64,000 nucleotides of DNA, from assembly GCA_003389325.1 (NCBI GenBank), contig QQVE01000030.1:1-64000 (forward strand), read 5' to 3'. Position numbers and translations under genes: made by a program. How positions within the stretch are numbered: the stretch's first letter is position 1; each line of letters opens with the position of its first letter. The notes below the pieces were generated by a model. That model worked only from the letters and a program-made list of their open reading frames with translations. It was not told the DNA's origin and did not search any database. The stretch comes from Planctomycetota bacterium. GTDB lineage: Bacteria > Planctomycetota > Planctomycetia > Pirellulales > PALSA-1355. This document shows positions 44,901-53,711 of this stretch, one piece after another.

Positions 44901-45893
44901 GGCGACGGCAACGACGTGACGCTGACCCGCGTCGAGAACGTCGTGGTGGGCAGACACATTTTCTACAACCAGTCGAAGTTCGACGGCTTCAGCCCCGACC
45001 CCGACGCTGCCGACGACAACGCGATTGCGCCGGACAAGGTCCCGTTGTTTCCCGGCGGAGGTCCGGCGATGTTTGCCAACATCACCAGCTATTCGCGCGG
45101 CATCAACGGCATCATGGTCGATCTGTCGGGCCCGCACGGGGCGATTTCGGCGGGCGACTTCACGTTTGTGATGAGCAACCAGACCGGGGCGAACAATACG
45201 CCCAGCACCTGGGTCGCCGCGCCCGCGCCCACGAGCGTGACCGTGCGAAGCGGAGCGGGCTATCGAAGCGCCGACCGCATCGAGATCGTATGGGCGGCCG
45301 GGGCCGTCTCGAATCGCTGGCTGCAGATTCTCTCGCAGGGCAACGACGCCGCCGGCGGCAACAACACCAACACCGGGTTGCCGGCTTCGGATATCTTTTA
45401 CTTCGGCAACCGCATCGGCGATACCGGCACCGGCTCGCCCACGCTGGCCATCACCAGCGCCCTGGACGAAATCGCCGCGCGCAACAACGCGGGCTTCGGC
45501 GCTTCGATTACGAACGTCTTCGACTTTGACCGCAGCGGATTGGTCAACGCCACAGACCAGATCGTCGCGCGCAACAACGGCGGCACACTGACGAAGATCA
45601 GCATCACGAATCCGCCAGCCGCGCCGCTGCCGGCCACCGGCGACGGTTCGGCCATCGGCTGGTCGTTGGCGCTGGATTCGGGTACCGAAGCCGCGCACGA
45701 AGCCGCGCCGGCTACCGTCGATTCCCGGCTCTCCGCCGGCGGGGAGTCCATCGACGACAAGGCGAACGCCGGCAGCTTGCCGATGTCCGCGGTGGTGGAA
45801 GTCGCCGATGCGTTGTTCGCCGCGGATTCCGACGGGGAGTCGATCGAGTGGCTGCTGGGCGACGATGAAGCACTGCTCGACGACCTCGTTTGA
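41943..45893 (+). CDS. Giant secreted repeat protein with LEPR leader and dockerin-like end
   Basis: A 1316-residue surface or matrix protein. It starts with a basic tail and the LEPR-type motif LTLEPLEVRAMLTV. The next part is an autotransporter-like beta-helix, with TSGGDLSITGGSITVTTGAS. Residues about 150-830 hold tandem repeats of 144 residues (432 bp), with identifiers TAAFPVITDFDAGSL, ANGIGSKLDLTALTSITNSTPNALDINAL and NVANGGDVQVPILTSFERGT. The C-terminus contains IFYFGNRIGDTG and DFDRSGLVNATDQIVARNN, an EF-hand/dockerin-type element that is common at the end of planctomycete extracellular proteins. Ribosome-binding site GAGGACACCACC before the ATG. Adhesion or matrix role is inferred. 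Confidence 0.85.
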   Translation: MSRLRDVDRRQGIGRRRNLQRARSRRPLTLEPLEVRAMLTVTWDGGGDGVNWTDPLNWSTDSLPGPADDVVIGAANVIHASGNHTILNLTSGGDLSITGGSITVTTGASSVAGTLTINAGTLQANGATATFAANGSVSLTHAGLFALGGGQLDLSNATSYAQGTFTTSTVRADGAASIVDLSGVTSITGTTGAINIGALAGGSINLSSVTTLTARDTNVSADGAGSTVELSSLATWNDATLLSSLNVANGGDVQVPSLTSFERGTISVMNMTAAFPVITDFDAGSLFVAGAGSSLTMAGLTSYDQNFLSTATFQANGIGSTLDLTALTSITNSTTNAIDINALAGGTVALGGLTTLTSRDTDVTADGSGSVVDLSLLASWNDATTLSSLNVANGGDVQVPILTSFERGTISVTNMTAAFPVITDLDAGSMVVTGAGSSLTMAGLTSYDQSFPGTALFQANGIGSKLDLTALTSITNSTPNALDINALAGGEVELDGLITLTARDTDVRADGSGSVVDLSLLAIWNDATTLSSLTVANGGDVQVPILTSFERGTINVTNMTAAFPVITDLDAGSMVVTGAGSSLTMTGLTSYDQSFPGTALFQANGIGSKLDLTALTSITNSTPNALDINALAGGEVELDGLTTLTARDTDVNADGSGSVVDLSLLPMWVDATALSSLTVANGGNVQVPILTNFERGRINVTNMTAAFPVITDFDAGSLFVTGAGSSLTMAGLTTYDQSISGTATFQASGAGSKLDLTALTSITNSTPNALDINALAGGEVDLDGLATLTARDVDLTADNGGSVTLTSLATWTDTAGLSSALVSNSGNIDLGLASLALEGVALRPQSSGTIDGGTLQLDAGSQLNGNGGTVNANVSNLVGSVALGANTADPGEVSIVGDFAQSAGGTFAVNIDGPTAGADYDQLVVQGTVSLDGPLTIARNYTPAIGETWTIIDNDGADPVVGTFELSPEGDIYTVGGLPFQLSYVGGDGNDVTLTRVENVVVGRHIFYNQSKFDGFSPDPDAADDNAIAPDKVPLFPGGGPAMFANITSYSRGINGIMVDLSGPHGAISAGDFTFVMSNQTGANNTPSTWVAAPAPTSVTVRSGAGYRSADRIEIVWAAGAVSNRWLQILSQGNDAAGGNNTNTGLPASDIFYFGNRIGDTGTGSPTLAITSALDEIAARNNAGFGASITNVFDFDRSGLVNATDQIVARNNGGTLTKISITNPPAAPLPATGDGSAIGWSLALDSGTEAAHEAAPATVDSRLSAGGESIDDKANAGSLPMSAVVEVADALFAADSDGESIEWLLGDDEALLDDLV
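42600..44330. repeat. 432-bp tandem repeats inside the giant secreted protein gene
   Basis: The word ACGGCGGCGTTTCCCGTGATTA begins at 42756, 43188, 43620 and 44052, exactly 432 bases apart (shown here only by its start). Copies 2 and 3 are the most alike, so they arose by recent duplication; copies 1 and 4 have drifted. The boundaries given are approximate, since the flanking units are partial. Confidence 0.9.
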
Positions 45894-46257
45894 AGTATCG
45901 TCGCCGCCCGGCACTAGCGATGCGGACGCCGCTCTAGGGCACGATCGAAGTGGAGATCGAAAAGGCACCCTGCGGCATTACACGGTGCTGCCCGGCGAGG
46001 CCGATCCGGACGGCAACGGCCACTGGGAAGAAGAGAATGGGTGTGACTCCGCATGCTCTGTTTCCGGTTATGCTGCCAGTGTCGAACGTTGGCCCGGGGC
46101 CCCGGTTTTCGGGCGCCGGTCATGCTCGACGGCGACGATTATTCTGGCTAGGGGTTGATCGAGAAGAAGGCTTGTGGACGCGAATCTCGCTCGCCTGATC
46201 GGGCCGGTTTTGTTAGGTTGAAACTAGGTTTGTCAAGCGCAGCCCGGAGCCGCAGTC
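45894..46257. other. Intergenic region
   Basis: 364 bases between the giant secreted protein gene and ispG. No gene or RNA structure is recognised. A possible promoter for ispG may lie near 46209-46235 (TTGTTAGGTTGAAACTAGG), but the boxes are not convincing. Confidence 0.35.
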
Positions 46258-47406
46258 TTGGATCTTCCTCGCAATCCCACTCGTGGCGTCGCCATCGGTT
46301 CGGTCACGATCGGCGCCGGCCATCCGCTGGCCGTGCAGAGCATGACGGCCACGCACACCCGCGACGTGGACGCGACCACGGCGCAAGTGAACGACTTGCA
46401 GACGGCCGGGGCCGACATCGTGCGGATTGCCGTCGACAGCACCAAGGACGCCGAGGCGCTGGCCGAAATTCGGGCCCGCACCGCGGCGAACCTGTCGGTC
46501 GACTTGCAGGAGAACTACCGGCTGGCCAAGCAGGTGGCCCCCCACGTCGACAAGGTGCGCTACAACCCCGGGCACCTCTACCATCACGAGCGCGAGAAGC
46601 CCTGGCAGGACAAGGTCAAGTTCCTGGTCGACGTGGCCGGCGAGAACGACTGCGCGATGCGCGTGGGCGTCAACTGCGGCAGTGTCGACCCGGCCAAGCT
46701 GGAGAAGTATGCCGAAGACGATTCGATCACGCCGATGCTGGAAAGTGCCTGGGAGCACTGCGAGCTGTTGGACTCGCTGGGCTTCACGCGGTACTGCGTG
46801 TCGCTGAAGGATTCGGACCCGGAGAAGGTGATCGAAGTCAATCGGCGCTTCGCCGAGCGGCGGCCCGACGTGCCGCTGCACCTGGGGGTGACCGAAGCGG
46901 GCATGCCGCCCGAGGGGATCATCAAGACGCGCATCGCTTTCGAGCAGTTGATCAGCCGGGGCATCGGCGACACGATTCGCGTCTCGCTGACGGTGCCCAA
47001 CGCGCGTAAGGGCGAAGAGATCGCCGCCGGGCGGCAGATTCTGGCCGACATCGCGGCCGGCCGCGTGCGCTCGGTGGTCGATTTCGGCCGCGACACGCTG
47101 AACATCATCAGTTGCCCCAGTTGTTCGCGCGTCGAGAACGAGGCGTTCATCGAGCTGGCTCAAGAGGTCAAGCAGATGACGCAATACGCCAGCCAGCATG
47201 CTATCACGATCGCGGTGATGGGCTGCCGCGTGAACGGGCCCGGCGAAACCGACGACGCGGATCTGGGCTTGTGGTGCGGGCCGAATTTCGTCAATCTCAA
47301 GCGGGGTAGCGTGGAGTTGGGGGCTTACCCCTACGACGCCATCTTGCCCCGTCTGAAGGAAGAGCTCGATCAATTGATCGCCGAGCGGGCGGCCACCGCC
47401 TCGTAA
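46258..47406 (+). CDS. ispG: 4-hydroxy-3-methylbut-2-enyl diphosphate synthase
   Basis: A 382-residue IspG (GcpE), the sixth enzyme of the MEP isoprenoid pathway, a 4Fe-4S reductase. The N-terminus [24 protein letters not shown] is typical, as are [28 protein letters not shown] and TIRVSLT. The cluster cysteines are in ISCPSCSR (C-x2-C) and [12 protein letters not shown] near the C-terminus. Length is in the normal range for the single-domain form. The start is TTG at 46258, with GGAG upstream; no ATG gives the full conserved N-terminus. The pathway fits a bacterium without mevalonate. No other isp genes in the window. Confidence 0.95.
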   Translation: MDLPRNPTRGVAIGSVTIGAGHPLAVQSMTATHTRDVDATTAQVNDLQTAGADIVRIAVDSTKDAEALAEIRARTAANLSVDLQENYRLAKQVAPHVDKVRYNPGHLYHHEREKPWQDKVKFLVDVAGENDCAMRVGVNCGSVDPAKLEKYAEDDSITPMLESAWEHCELLDSLGFTRYCVSLKDSDPEKVIEVNRRFAERRPDVPLHLGVTEAGMPPEGIIKTRIAFEQLISRGIGDTIRVSLTVPNARKGEEIAAGRQILADIAAGRVRSVVDFGRDTLNIISCPSCSRVENEAFIELAQEVKQMTQYASQHAITIAVMGCRVNGPGETDDADLGLWCGPNFVNLKRGSVELGAYPYDAILPRLKEELDQLIAERAATAS

Positions 47407-47469
47407 GGCTGTCCTCCGAGCCTCCGACTTGTCTCTCGTCTCGCGTCTGTCGCACTTGCCAGGTCAAGG

Positions 47470-48264
47470 ATGACCCGAGCGTTGCTGATGCTGAGTGTGT
47501 CTGCCTGTCTGTTCGTGGGCGGCTGCGCGCAGTGGGACAGCCGGCCCGAGCTGCCGGTGCGGCACAGCATGGTGCTGGACCAGTTGGTGATCTTCAGCCA
47601 GACCCCGCTGCCGCGCAACCATCGGCTGCTCGAAGAGCTGCGGGCGCTGCGCACCGCGGTGAGCACGAAGCTGGGCCTGCCGATCTCCGATGAGCCGGTG
47701 CACGTATACCTGTTTCCCAGTGCGGAGAAGTTCACCGAGTACATGCGGGCCGCGCATCCGGAGCTGCCGCGGCGGAGAGCTTTCTTCGTCGAGACCGATA
47801 CCCGGCTGAGCGTGTACGCTTACTGGGGCGACCGCGTGGCGGAAGACCTGCGGCACGAGGTGGTGCACGGATACTTGCATTCGGTCGTGCCGAACCTGCC
47901 GCTGTGGCTCGACGAGGGTCTGGCCGAGTACTTCGAAGTGCCGCGCGGCACGATGGGCATCAATCGGGCCCACGTCGAACAGTTGGTCCAGCGCGGTGAA
48001 AATTGGCAGCCCGACATGAAGCGTCTCGAAGCGCTGCACTCCACGGCCGAGATGAAGCAGGCCGACTATGCCGAGAGCTGGGCCTGGTTGCACTATCTGC
48101 TGGAGAGCACGCCGCAGAATCGCGAGCTGCTGCGAGGCTACGTGCAGGAGCTGATGCAGCCGGAATCGCCGGGAGCGCTTTCCGATCGGGTGTATCTCTC
48201 CGATCCCCGCTGCCGCCAGCGGGTGGCCGAGCACGTGGCCGTGCTGCGTCAGTCTTTGCAGTAG
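47470..48264 (+). CDS. DUF1570-like zinc-peptidase lipoprotein
   Basis: A 264-residue lipoprotein with signal MTRALLMLSVSACLFVGGC (lipobox VGGC, Cys19). The central motif DLRHEVVHGYLHSVVPNLPLWLDEGLAEYF is the DUF1570/gluzincin pattern HExxH plus the downstream Glu in WLDEGLAE, so a metallopeptidase is likely; substrate unknown. It follows ispG by 63 bases on the same strand and ends 16 bases inside the convergent GNAT gene. Confidence 0.8.
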   Translation: MTRALLMLSVSACLFVGGCAQWDSRPELPVRHSMVLDQLVIFSQTPLPRNHRLLEELRALRTAVSTKLGLPISDEPVHVYLFPSAEKFTEYMRAAHPELPRRRAFFVETDTRLSVYAYWGDRVAEDLRHEVVHGYLHSVVPNLPLWLDEGLAEYFEVPRGTMGINRAHVEQLVQRGENWQPDMKRLEALHSTAEMKQADYAESWAWLHYLLESTPQNRELLRGYVQELMQPESPGALSDRVYLSDPRCRQRVAEHVAVLRQSLQ

Positions 48265-49193
48265 AGCGCCGACCCGTCGACCTGCTCGAACCCCAGGTTG
48301 CCGAACACGGCCAGGGCCGGCTCATTGGCTTGCGGCACGTGCACTTCGGCCAGGGTAACGCCGTGGGACTGCAGTTGGCGGAAGGCCTCGCCCAGCAGAT
48401 TCGTGGCCAGTCCGCGCCGCCGCCGTTCGCTGGTGACTTGCAGGTCGACGATGCCCACGGCGTGCACGCCCCAGGTGCCAAGCATGGTCTCGAGGTTCCA
48501 GACATGGACGCTGGCCAGGCTGGGACCGCCCTCGCGTTCGACCAGCGCCCAGCGGGTACGCTCGAAGGGTTCGAACATGACTGCCTCCCACCAACTTCCC
48601 GCCGGCGGATCGACGACGGTCTCAAGTCTGGTCGTGCGGCGAATTTGAATTTGCTGCCGGTCGACCACGGGGCGAAAGCCCATCAGGTCGCGTTGCAGCA
48701 CAACCGAGCGGTTGACCTGTCGGTAATTGGCAGTCTGAAAGACCGTGTGCAGCCGCTGGTCGGAGTCGAGCACGCCGGAGAACTGGCTGCCGCCGTACAG
48801 CCCGCAGTAGAAGGGGGTCAGCGGATAGCTGGCGCCGCCGAAGAAGGTCTTGGCTCCGCGCTCGGCCAGGTACGCCTCGCTGCGCGCTAGCAACGCACTG
48901 CCGATGGCCGGATCGGCGTCGGCGCGCAGCATCACCAGCCCGGTAAACCCGCGCTCGGCCGAGACGGTTTCGAAATCGTCGGTAGGGCCGAAGCCTGCGT
49001 GGGCGAAACCCAGCAGGCGATTGCCCTCGGCGGCCACGATCAGTCCGGCCGGATCGAACGTGGGCTTGGCCAGCACGTAGCGCTCGAGCACGGCCATCGA
49101 CATGGGCTGCATCAGCCCACGGCTGGTGTGGCCACGCCAGATTTCGGCCAGTTGGGGCGGATCGGTGTTGCGAAAGGAGCGGTACTCGATCAC
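48249..49193 (-). CDS. GNAT-family N-acetyltransferase with two domains
   Basis: A 314-residue GNAT protein. The first GNAT-like half has IVAAEGNRLLGFAHAGFGP and LLARSEAYLAERGAKTFFGG; the second has IVDLQVTSERRRRGLATNLLGEAFRQLQSHGVTLAEVHVPQANEPALAVFGNLGFEQV (acetyl-CoA P-loop RRRRGLATN, then the last-strand NLGF). The substrate is unknown. The start is at 49193. Its 3' end overlaps the DUF1570 gene by 16 bases, tail to tail. Confidence 0.8.
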   Translation of the reverse strand: MIEYRSFRNTDPPQLAEIWRGHTSRGLMQPMSMAVLERYVLAKPTFDPAGLIVAAEGNRLLGFAHAGFGPTDDFETVSAERGFTGLVMLRADADPAIGSALLARSEAYLAERGAKTFFGGASYPLTPFYCGLYGGSQFSGVLDSDQRLHTVFQTANYRQVNRSVVLQRDLMGFRPVVDRQQIQIRRTTRLETVVDPPAGSWWEAVMFEPFERTRWALVEREGGPSLASVHVWNLETMLGTWGVHAVGIVDLQVTSERRRRGLATNLLGEAFRQLQSHGVTLAEVHVPQANEPALAVFGNLGFEQVDGSALYCKD

Positions 49194-49212
49194 GGCTCAC
49201 GTCACTTGCGAT

Positions 49213-49530
49213 TCACGGTCGCTCCAAGTCTATCAAGACCCAGCCGTCTTCGACACGCACGTCGAACCACGGCTGGACGATCTGGCGGTTGATCTGGTTC
49301 TCGCCCGTGCAGACGTCGAACTGCCAGCCGTGCCAGGGACAGGTGACGACGCAGCCGTCGAGCGTGCCCTTGCCCAGCGGTCCGCCCTGATGCGGGCAGA
49401 CGCCGTCGAGCGCGCAGAACGTGTCGTCGTCGACGCGGAACAGCGCGATCACGCGATCGCCGGCGACCAGTTCCTTTGCCGTGCCGGGCGGACAATCGCT
49501 GACGCGGGCCAAGGGGGTCCAGCTAGCCAT
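49213..49530 (-). CDS. Rieske-type ferredoxin
   Basis: A 105-residue Rieske [2Fe-2S] protein of the small ferredoxin type. Ligands are in CPHQGGPLGKG (Cys-x-His) and CPWHGWQFDV (Cys-x2-His). It would carry electrons for an oxygenase or nitrite-type reductase, but no partner gene is adjacent. ATG 49530 is used; it lies upstream of the GNAT gene on the same strand, with 19 bases between them, so the two may be co-transcribed. Confidence 0.9.
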   Translation of the reverse strand: MASWTPLARVSDCPPGTAKELVAGDRVIALFRVDDDTFCALDGVCPHQGGPLGKGTLDGCVVTCPWHGWQFDVCTGENQINRQIVQPWFDVRVEDGWVLIDLERP

Positions 49531-49621
49531 TTCGCGAAGGTAGGTTGGCAGAGATCCCAGGGCGTTTCTCGCGGTCCGAGCCCGCGCTTCGCCCCAGCAG
49601 CGTAGGGCAGAGGGGCGGGTC

Positions 49622-50569
49622 TTACGCGGCTTTGGATTCCGCGGAGGTCTTGGGTTTCTTCTTTCTCGGCTGGTACTCGCGCCAACGGCGGTGAACCCAC
49701 CAGTATTGCTCGGGTGCCTGCCGGATCGTTTGCTCCAACTGCCGAGTATACCACTGGGTGATGCCCTTCACACTGTGCATCTCGTCGGGCATGTTGCGCG
49801 GTTCGAGGACCGCATCGGTGCCCATCAGGTGCTCGAGCGGTCCGCCGATCCGGCGGGCGTAGCAAAACAGGGTGGGGGCTTCGCTGGCCAGCGTAAACAG
49901 GGCGATGCCCTTGTGGCTGGAGGCCGGCCGCCCGAAGAAATCGACCCAGCATCCCTTGCGTCCGGCGTTTTGATCGGCCAACAGGGCCAGAATGCCGCCC
50001 TGGCTCAACACCCGTTCCACCTCGCCGGAGCTGCCCTCCTTGGGCAGGATGTACTGCCCGGTCATGCCGCGGAAGTCGTTGAGAAACCGGTCGAGGTACG
50101 GATTGTCGAGCGTGCGGGCGATGGTGTACGACGGGAAGCCGAGGATGCCCAAGACGAAGCCCGACAGTTCGAAATTGCCGTAGTGACCGCAAATGATCAC
50201 GGTGGGGCGGTCGTCGAAGAACGCCCGGATGATCTTGTCGGCATTGGCCAGCTTGACGTAGTCGCGCCAGTTGGTGTGGTGGATCTTGCGCGGGGCATGG
50301 ATCACTTCGATCAGCAGCAGGAACAGGTGCTCCCACATCCGCCAGGCCAATTGCTTGCGCTCCGGAGCGGTCATCTCCGGAAAGGCGTGCCGCAGATTCT
50401 CTTCCACCAGGCGGCGGCGGATCTTCAGCAGGCTGGCACAAAGCGTGGCCATCCAGCGGGCCACGACCGCGCAGTGCGCAAGCGGCATGGCCTGCACGAT
50501 GCAGACGAACAGGCGCACCACGACGTAGGCCGAGTAGTCGATGGCGTTTCGCAGGCTGAAGAGTCTCAC
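49622..50569 (-). CDS. LpxL/HtrB-type lysophospholipid acyltransferase
   Basis: A 315-residue lipid A biosynthesis acyltransferase-family protein. Hydrophobic N-terminus (AIDYSAYVVVRLFVCIVQAMPL), then NLRHAFPEMTAPERKQLAWRMWEHL, the catalytic motif ICGHYGNFELSGFVLG (H-x4-E/D type), and GILALLADQNAGRKGCWVDFFGRPASSHKGIALFTLASEAPTLFCYARR, then EQYWWVHRRWRE near the end. It would transfer an acyl chain to lipid A-like or other lipids at the membrane. The GTG at 50569 was chosen because a good promoter lies at 50620-50648 and would overlap the ATG at 50641. Confidence 0.85.
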   Translation of the reverse strand: MRLFSLRNAIDYSAYVVVRLFVCIVQAMPLAHCAVVARWMATLCASLLKIRRRLVEENLRHAFPEMTAPERKQLAWRMWEHLFLLLIEVIHAPRKIHHTNWRDYVKLANADKIIRAFFDDRPTVIICGHYGNFELSGFVLGILGFPSYTIARTLDNPYLDRFLNDFRGMTGQYILPKEGSSGEVERVLSQGGILALLADQNAGRKGCWVDFFGRPASSHKGIALFTLASEAPTLFCYARRIGGPLEHLMGTDAVLEPRNMPDEMHSVKGITQWYTRQLEQTIRQAPEQYWWVHRRWREYQPRKKKPKTSAESKAA

Positions 50570-50619
50570 GCGGGATGCTGCCCCAGGAGTGATCAAGTCG
50601 CTAGCACGCGAGGGGCGAC

Positions 50620-50648
50620 ATTGTGCCACGATGCCTGCCATCGTCCAA
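50620..50648 (-). promoter_or_regulatory. Sigma70-type promoter of the acyltransferase gene
   Basis: Read on the minus strand, TTGGAC (50648-50643) and CACAAT (50625-50620) with a 17-base spacer. The transcription start near 50612 leaves about 43 bases before the GTG start. Confidence 0.6.
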
Positions 50649-50756
50649 GACCGGTTGTGCTGTCGGGCCAGATGACGTGGACGCCGAAGGCGGCTGACGC
50701 TATCGTACTCCCCCCTTGTTGCTTGGACGTTCGGACACGCTTCTTCGGAGACCGTC

Positions 50757-51575
50757 ATGAACCGCTTTTCCAAAGTCGCCAGCGCGTTGGGTATGCAATC
50801 GCCGGGTCACGCCATCGCGTTTGGCCTGGCGTGCGGAATGCTGGGTGCGGTGTTCGCTTCGTTCGGGCTGTCGGTGTATGTGGAGATCGAGACTGAGCGG
50901 GAGCAAGTGGTCGGCGTGAACTCCGATGCGGGGCTGGTGGGCGAGATCGTGCCGGCCGAGTTCAAAGCTTTGGACGATCAGAATGACTTCGTGCCGATTC
51001 ACCAGCGCAGCGACTACCGCGTGGAGCCGCCGGACGTTCTTTGGGTTGGCGTGCGCGCCACGGGAGACGAGAGGGCCATCAAGATCCAGCAGCCGATGGT
51101 GATCGATCCGGACGGCATGCTCGATTTCGGCGATGCCGGCCGCTTGTACGTGGCCGGATCGACCCTCCCGGAGATCGAGCAGGCGGTCTCGAAGCGCCTC
51201 GGCACAGAGGACTCGGACTTGAGAGTCGATGTGACCGTGTATCAACAGAACAGCCACGTGTACTACCTGGTCACCGAGGGCGGTGACATGGGCGACAGCG
51301 TCTCCCGTTTTCCGTTCTGCGTGAGCGAGACCGTGCTGGATGTGCTGTCTCACGTCGACAGTCGTGGAGATCTGCGCGGCAAGCGCGTTTGGATTGCGAG
51401 GCCTTGCGCCGAGTTGGACGGCAAAGATATCGTGCTGCCGGTCAATTGGACGGAAGCGGGCAACAAGACGACCGAGGCGACCAACTATCGCGTGCGATCC
51501 GGCGACCGGATCTTCATTGCCGACAACACACGGCGGGCGGCACCGATGGGCGACGAGCCGGGCACGCCCTACTAG
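50757..51575 (+). CDS. Polysaccharide export protein-like (Wza-type)
   Basis: A 272-residue protein with an N-terminal hydrophobic segment (AIAFGLACGMLGAVFASFGLSVYV). The central part matches the polysaccharide export/SLBB pattern: DYRVEPPDVLWVGVRA, QQPMVIDPDGMLDFGDAGRLYVAGSTLPEIEQAV, and VTVYQQNSHVYYLVTEGGDMGDSV. It would help move polysaccharide across the outer envelope. No lipobox and no other export genes (Wzc, Wzx) are nearby, so a stand-alone homologue. ATG 50757. Its 3' end overlaps the next convergent gene by 4 bases. Confidence 0.8.
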   Translation: MNRFSKVASALGMQSPGHAIAFGLACGMLGAVFASFGLSVYVEIETEREQVVGVNSDAGLVGEIVPAEFKALDDQNDFVPIHQRSDYRVEPPDVLWVGVRATGDERAIKIQQPMVIDPDGMLDFGDAGRLYVAGSTLPEIEQAVSKRLGTEDSDLRVDVTVYQQNSHVYYLVTEGGDMGDSVSRFPFCVSETVLDVLSHVDSRGDLRGKRVWIARPCAELDGKDIVLPVNWTEAGNKTTEATNYRVRSGDRIFIADNTRRAAPMGDEPGTPY

Positions 51576-52669
51576 GCCTTAACCTTGCGTGCTTTCAGGA
51601 CCGGATCGCTCGCCAGTGGTAGCTTGATGGTCTTGCCGGTTTCGGCGGCCTTGTAGATGCCGAGGATGATCTCCACCGAGCGGCGGCCTTCGGGACCGTC
51701 GATCGCCGGCGGGCGGTCTTCGCGGATCGCGTCGAGCACGTCGCGAAACTGCTCGGTGTGGCCGTGGTGGCCGATGGCCGAGGGGTCGCTCGCGCCGCCG
51801 GCGGTGCTGATGCTCTCGGCCATCCGCTTTTCAACGGCGGCATCGCCCCGGGCCTTCTTGGCGAAGTCCCACGCCACGACGTCTTCCTCCTCCATCGCGG
51901 CGCTGCCCTCGGAGCCGTGGATTTCGATCCGCTTCAGGTAACCCGGATAGGCCGCGGTGCTGGCCTCGATGACGCCCAGCGCCCCATTCTTGAACTTGAG
52001 CGTGGCCACGGCCGTATCCTCCACGGCAATCCGCTTGTGGGCCAGCAGGCCCGTGTGGGCGGAGATTTCCACGACCGGGCCCATCAGCCAGGTGAGGATG
52101 TCGACGCTGTGGATGGCCTGGTTCATCAAGGCCCCGCCGCCGTCGAGTTCCCAGGTGCCGCGCCAGGCGCCGCTGTCGTAGTACTCCTGCGAGCGGAACC
52201 ACTTGACGTAGGCTTCGCCGAGGGTGAGGCGGCCGAAGCGTCCACCGTCGATGGCCTTCTTCAGTTCGACGCTTGAGCGATGGAACCGCGAGGGGAAGAT
52301 GGCCGAGAGCTTGACCTTGGCCTTTTGGCACTCGCGGATGATCTTGTCGCAGCGCGAGAGCGTGATTTCCAGCGGCTTCTCGACGATCACGTGCTTGCGG
52401 GCCCGGGCGGCGGCCACGGCCGGCTCGAGATGCGCGCCGCTGGGCGTGCCGATCGTCACCACGTCGACGTCGGAATCGGCCAGCATTTCCTTCAGGTTGT
52501 GGTAGGGGCGGCAACCCTGCTGGGCGGCCAGCCGATCGGCCGCGGCCGGCACGGCGTCGTAGCACGCGACCAGTTTCGCGCCGCGAATATCGGCGATCGC
52601 CTTGGCATGAAACCCGGCGATCATCCCACAACCAACGATTCCAAATCCGAATCCGCGCGATTTTGCCAC
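51572..52669 (-). CDS. Gfo/Idh/MocA-family oxidoreductase
   Basis: A 365-residue NAD(P)-dependent oxidoreductase of the Gfo/Idh/MocA family acting on sugars or polyols. The N-terminus has the dinucleotide motif GFGIVGCGMIAGFHAKAIAD; then DVVTIGTPSGAHLEPAVAAARARKHVIVEKPLEI (the EKP motif with catalytic Lys), and GGALMNQAIHSVDILTWLMG (His). The substrate is unknown. The GTG at 52669 was used, with GGGAG upstream; no ATG is suitably placed. It begins about 110 bases from the convergently... same-strand CPBP gene end at 52781. Confidence 0.88.
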   Translation of the reverse strand: MAKSRGFGFGIVGCGMIAGFHAKAIADIRGAKLVACYDAVPAAADRLAAQQGCRPYHNLKEMLADSDVDVVTIGTPSGAHLEPAVAAARARKHVIVEKPLEITLSRCDKIIRECQKAKVKLSAIFPSRFHRSSVELKKAIDGGRFGRLTLGEAYVKWFRSQEYYDSGAWRGTWELDGGGALMNQAIHSVDILTWLMGPVVEISAHTGLLAHKRIAVEDTAVATLKFKNGALGVIEASTAAYPGYLKRIEIHGSEGSAAMEEEDVVAWDFAKKARGDAAVEKRMAESISTAGGASDPSAIGHHGHTEQFRDVLDAIREDRPPAIDGPEGRRSVEIILGIYKAAETGKTIKLPLASDPVLKARKVKA

Positions 52670-52780
52670 GACTGAAAGTCTCCCGGGGTGCTCGTGCGAT
52701 GAAAGAACCGGCGATTGTAAAAGCTGGCCACGGCCTTCGCCAGGGGAGGGGGCCACGGCCCGGCTCGAATCGCCCGAAAC

Positions 52781-53653
52781 TCAGACCGATTCGCTCCACA
52801 TCGCGATCCACAGATTGACCATCGTCCAGCCGTTGAGGCAGGCGTGGGCCACGAGCGAGGGCACGATGCGGTGCGTCTGCCGGTAGGCGTAGCCCAAGAA
52901 GAGCGAGAGAACGAAAATCGCTACCGGATCGGGACCGTGTCCGCCGTGCAACGCGCCGAACAAGAGGGACACCACCACCAGCGGTGCATAGCCGGGCCTG
53001 GGCGCGGAGTCGTCCGCGTCGCCGAAGCTGCGCAGCGTGGTCTGCCACGCTTCGAGCCAGCCTTGCAGCAGCACGCGAAACACGAACTCTTCGAACAGCG
53101 GCGCCACCCCCACCACGACCACGCTTATGGCCGCCAGCATCGCCAAACTGGGCTCGTCCTGCGTGAGCTTGATGGCCGGGTGTTCCGACTTGATGCCGAG
53201 CCCAAAGACGAAGAACACCTGCACGGCGAACACCGGCACGGCGGCGGCGAAAAACACGGCGATGCCCAGGCCCGCATCGCGTCCCAGTTGGCGAAAGTCC
53301 CAACCGAACGTATCCGCGCGGCCGCCGGTTTTGGTAAACAAATAGGCCGAGGCCACAACGAGCCATCCGGCCCGGGCCGCGGCCTGTGCGAAGAGCAGCT
53401 CGCGCGAAACGGTGCCCGGCTCGTAGGCCGTCCACCGCTCGAGCGCCGCTTGCGCGACAATTTCGCCCAGCAGGTAGAACAACAGCAGCAGGACGACTTC
53501 GACGCCCGAAAACGGCAGGCCGCCCCGCGGCTCGAAGGGAATGGGGGCCTCACGCCGAGCGAGCCGCCGCCCGATGGTGGCCCAGGCCAGCCCGCTGCCC
53601 AGCAAGAGCACGAGGCTCAAGGCGGTGCTGATGGCGTTCGGCTCGTCTTGCAT
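52781..53653 (-). CDS. CPBP-family (CAAX-like) intramembrane metalloprotease
   Basis: A 290-residue membrane protein with about eight helices. Motif 1 is LFEEFVFRVLLQGWL (EExxxR), motif 2 FGALHGGHGPDPVAIF (His), motif 3 PSLVAHACLNGWTM (His plus Asn). These are the catalytic residues of the CPBP/Abi (type II CAAX prenyl protease-like) family. The substrate is unknown. The start is at 53653. It lies 58 bases after pgsA, so it is probably the last gene of the rimO-pgsA operon. Confidence 0.88.
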   Translation of the reverse strand: MQDEPNAISTALSLVLLLGSGLAWATIGRRLARREAPIPFEPRGGLPFSGVEVVLLLLFYLLGEIVAQAALERWTAYEPGTVSRELLFAQAAARAGWLVVASAYLFTKTGGRADTFGWDFRQLGRDAGLGIAVFFAAAVPVFAVQVFFVFGLGIKSEHPAIKLTQDEPSLAMLAAISVVVVGVAPLFEEFVFRVLLQGWLEAWQTTLRSFGDADDSAPRPGYAPLVVVSLLFGALHGGHGPDPVAIFVLSLFLGYAYRQTHRIVPSLVAHACLNGWTMVNLWIAMWSESV

Positions 53654-53711
53654 AGTCGTTGTCGCTCGTGCGGCAACGGAAACGCATCGCGGGTGGCTGG
53701 CCGGTCACCGC

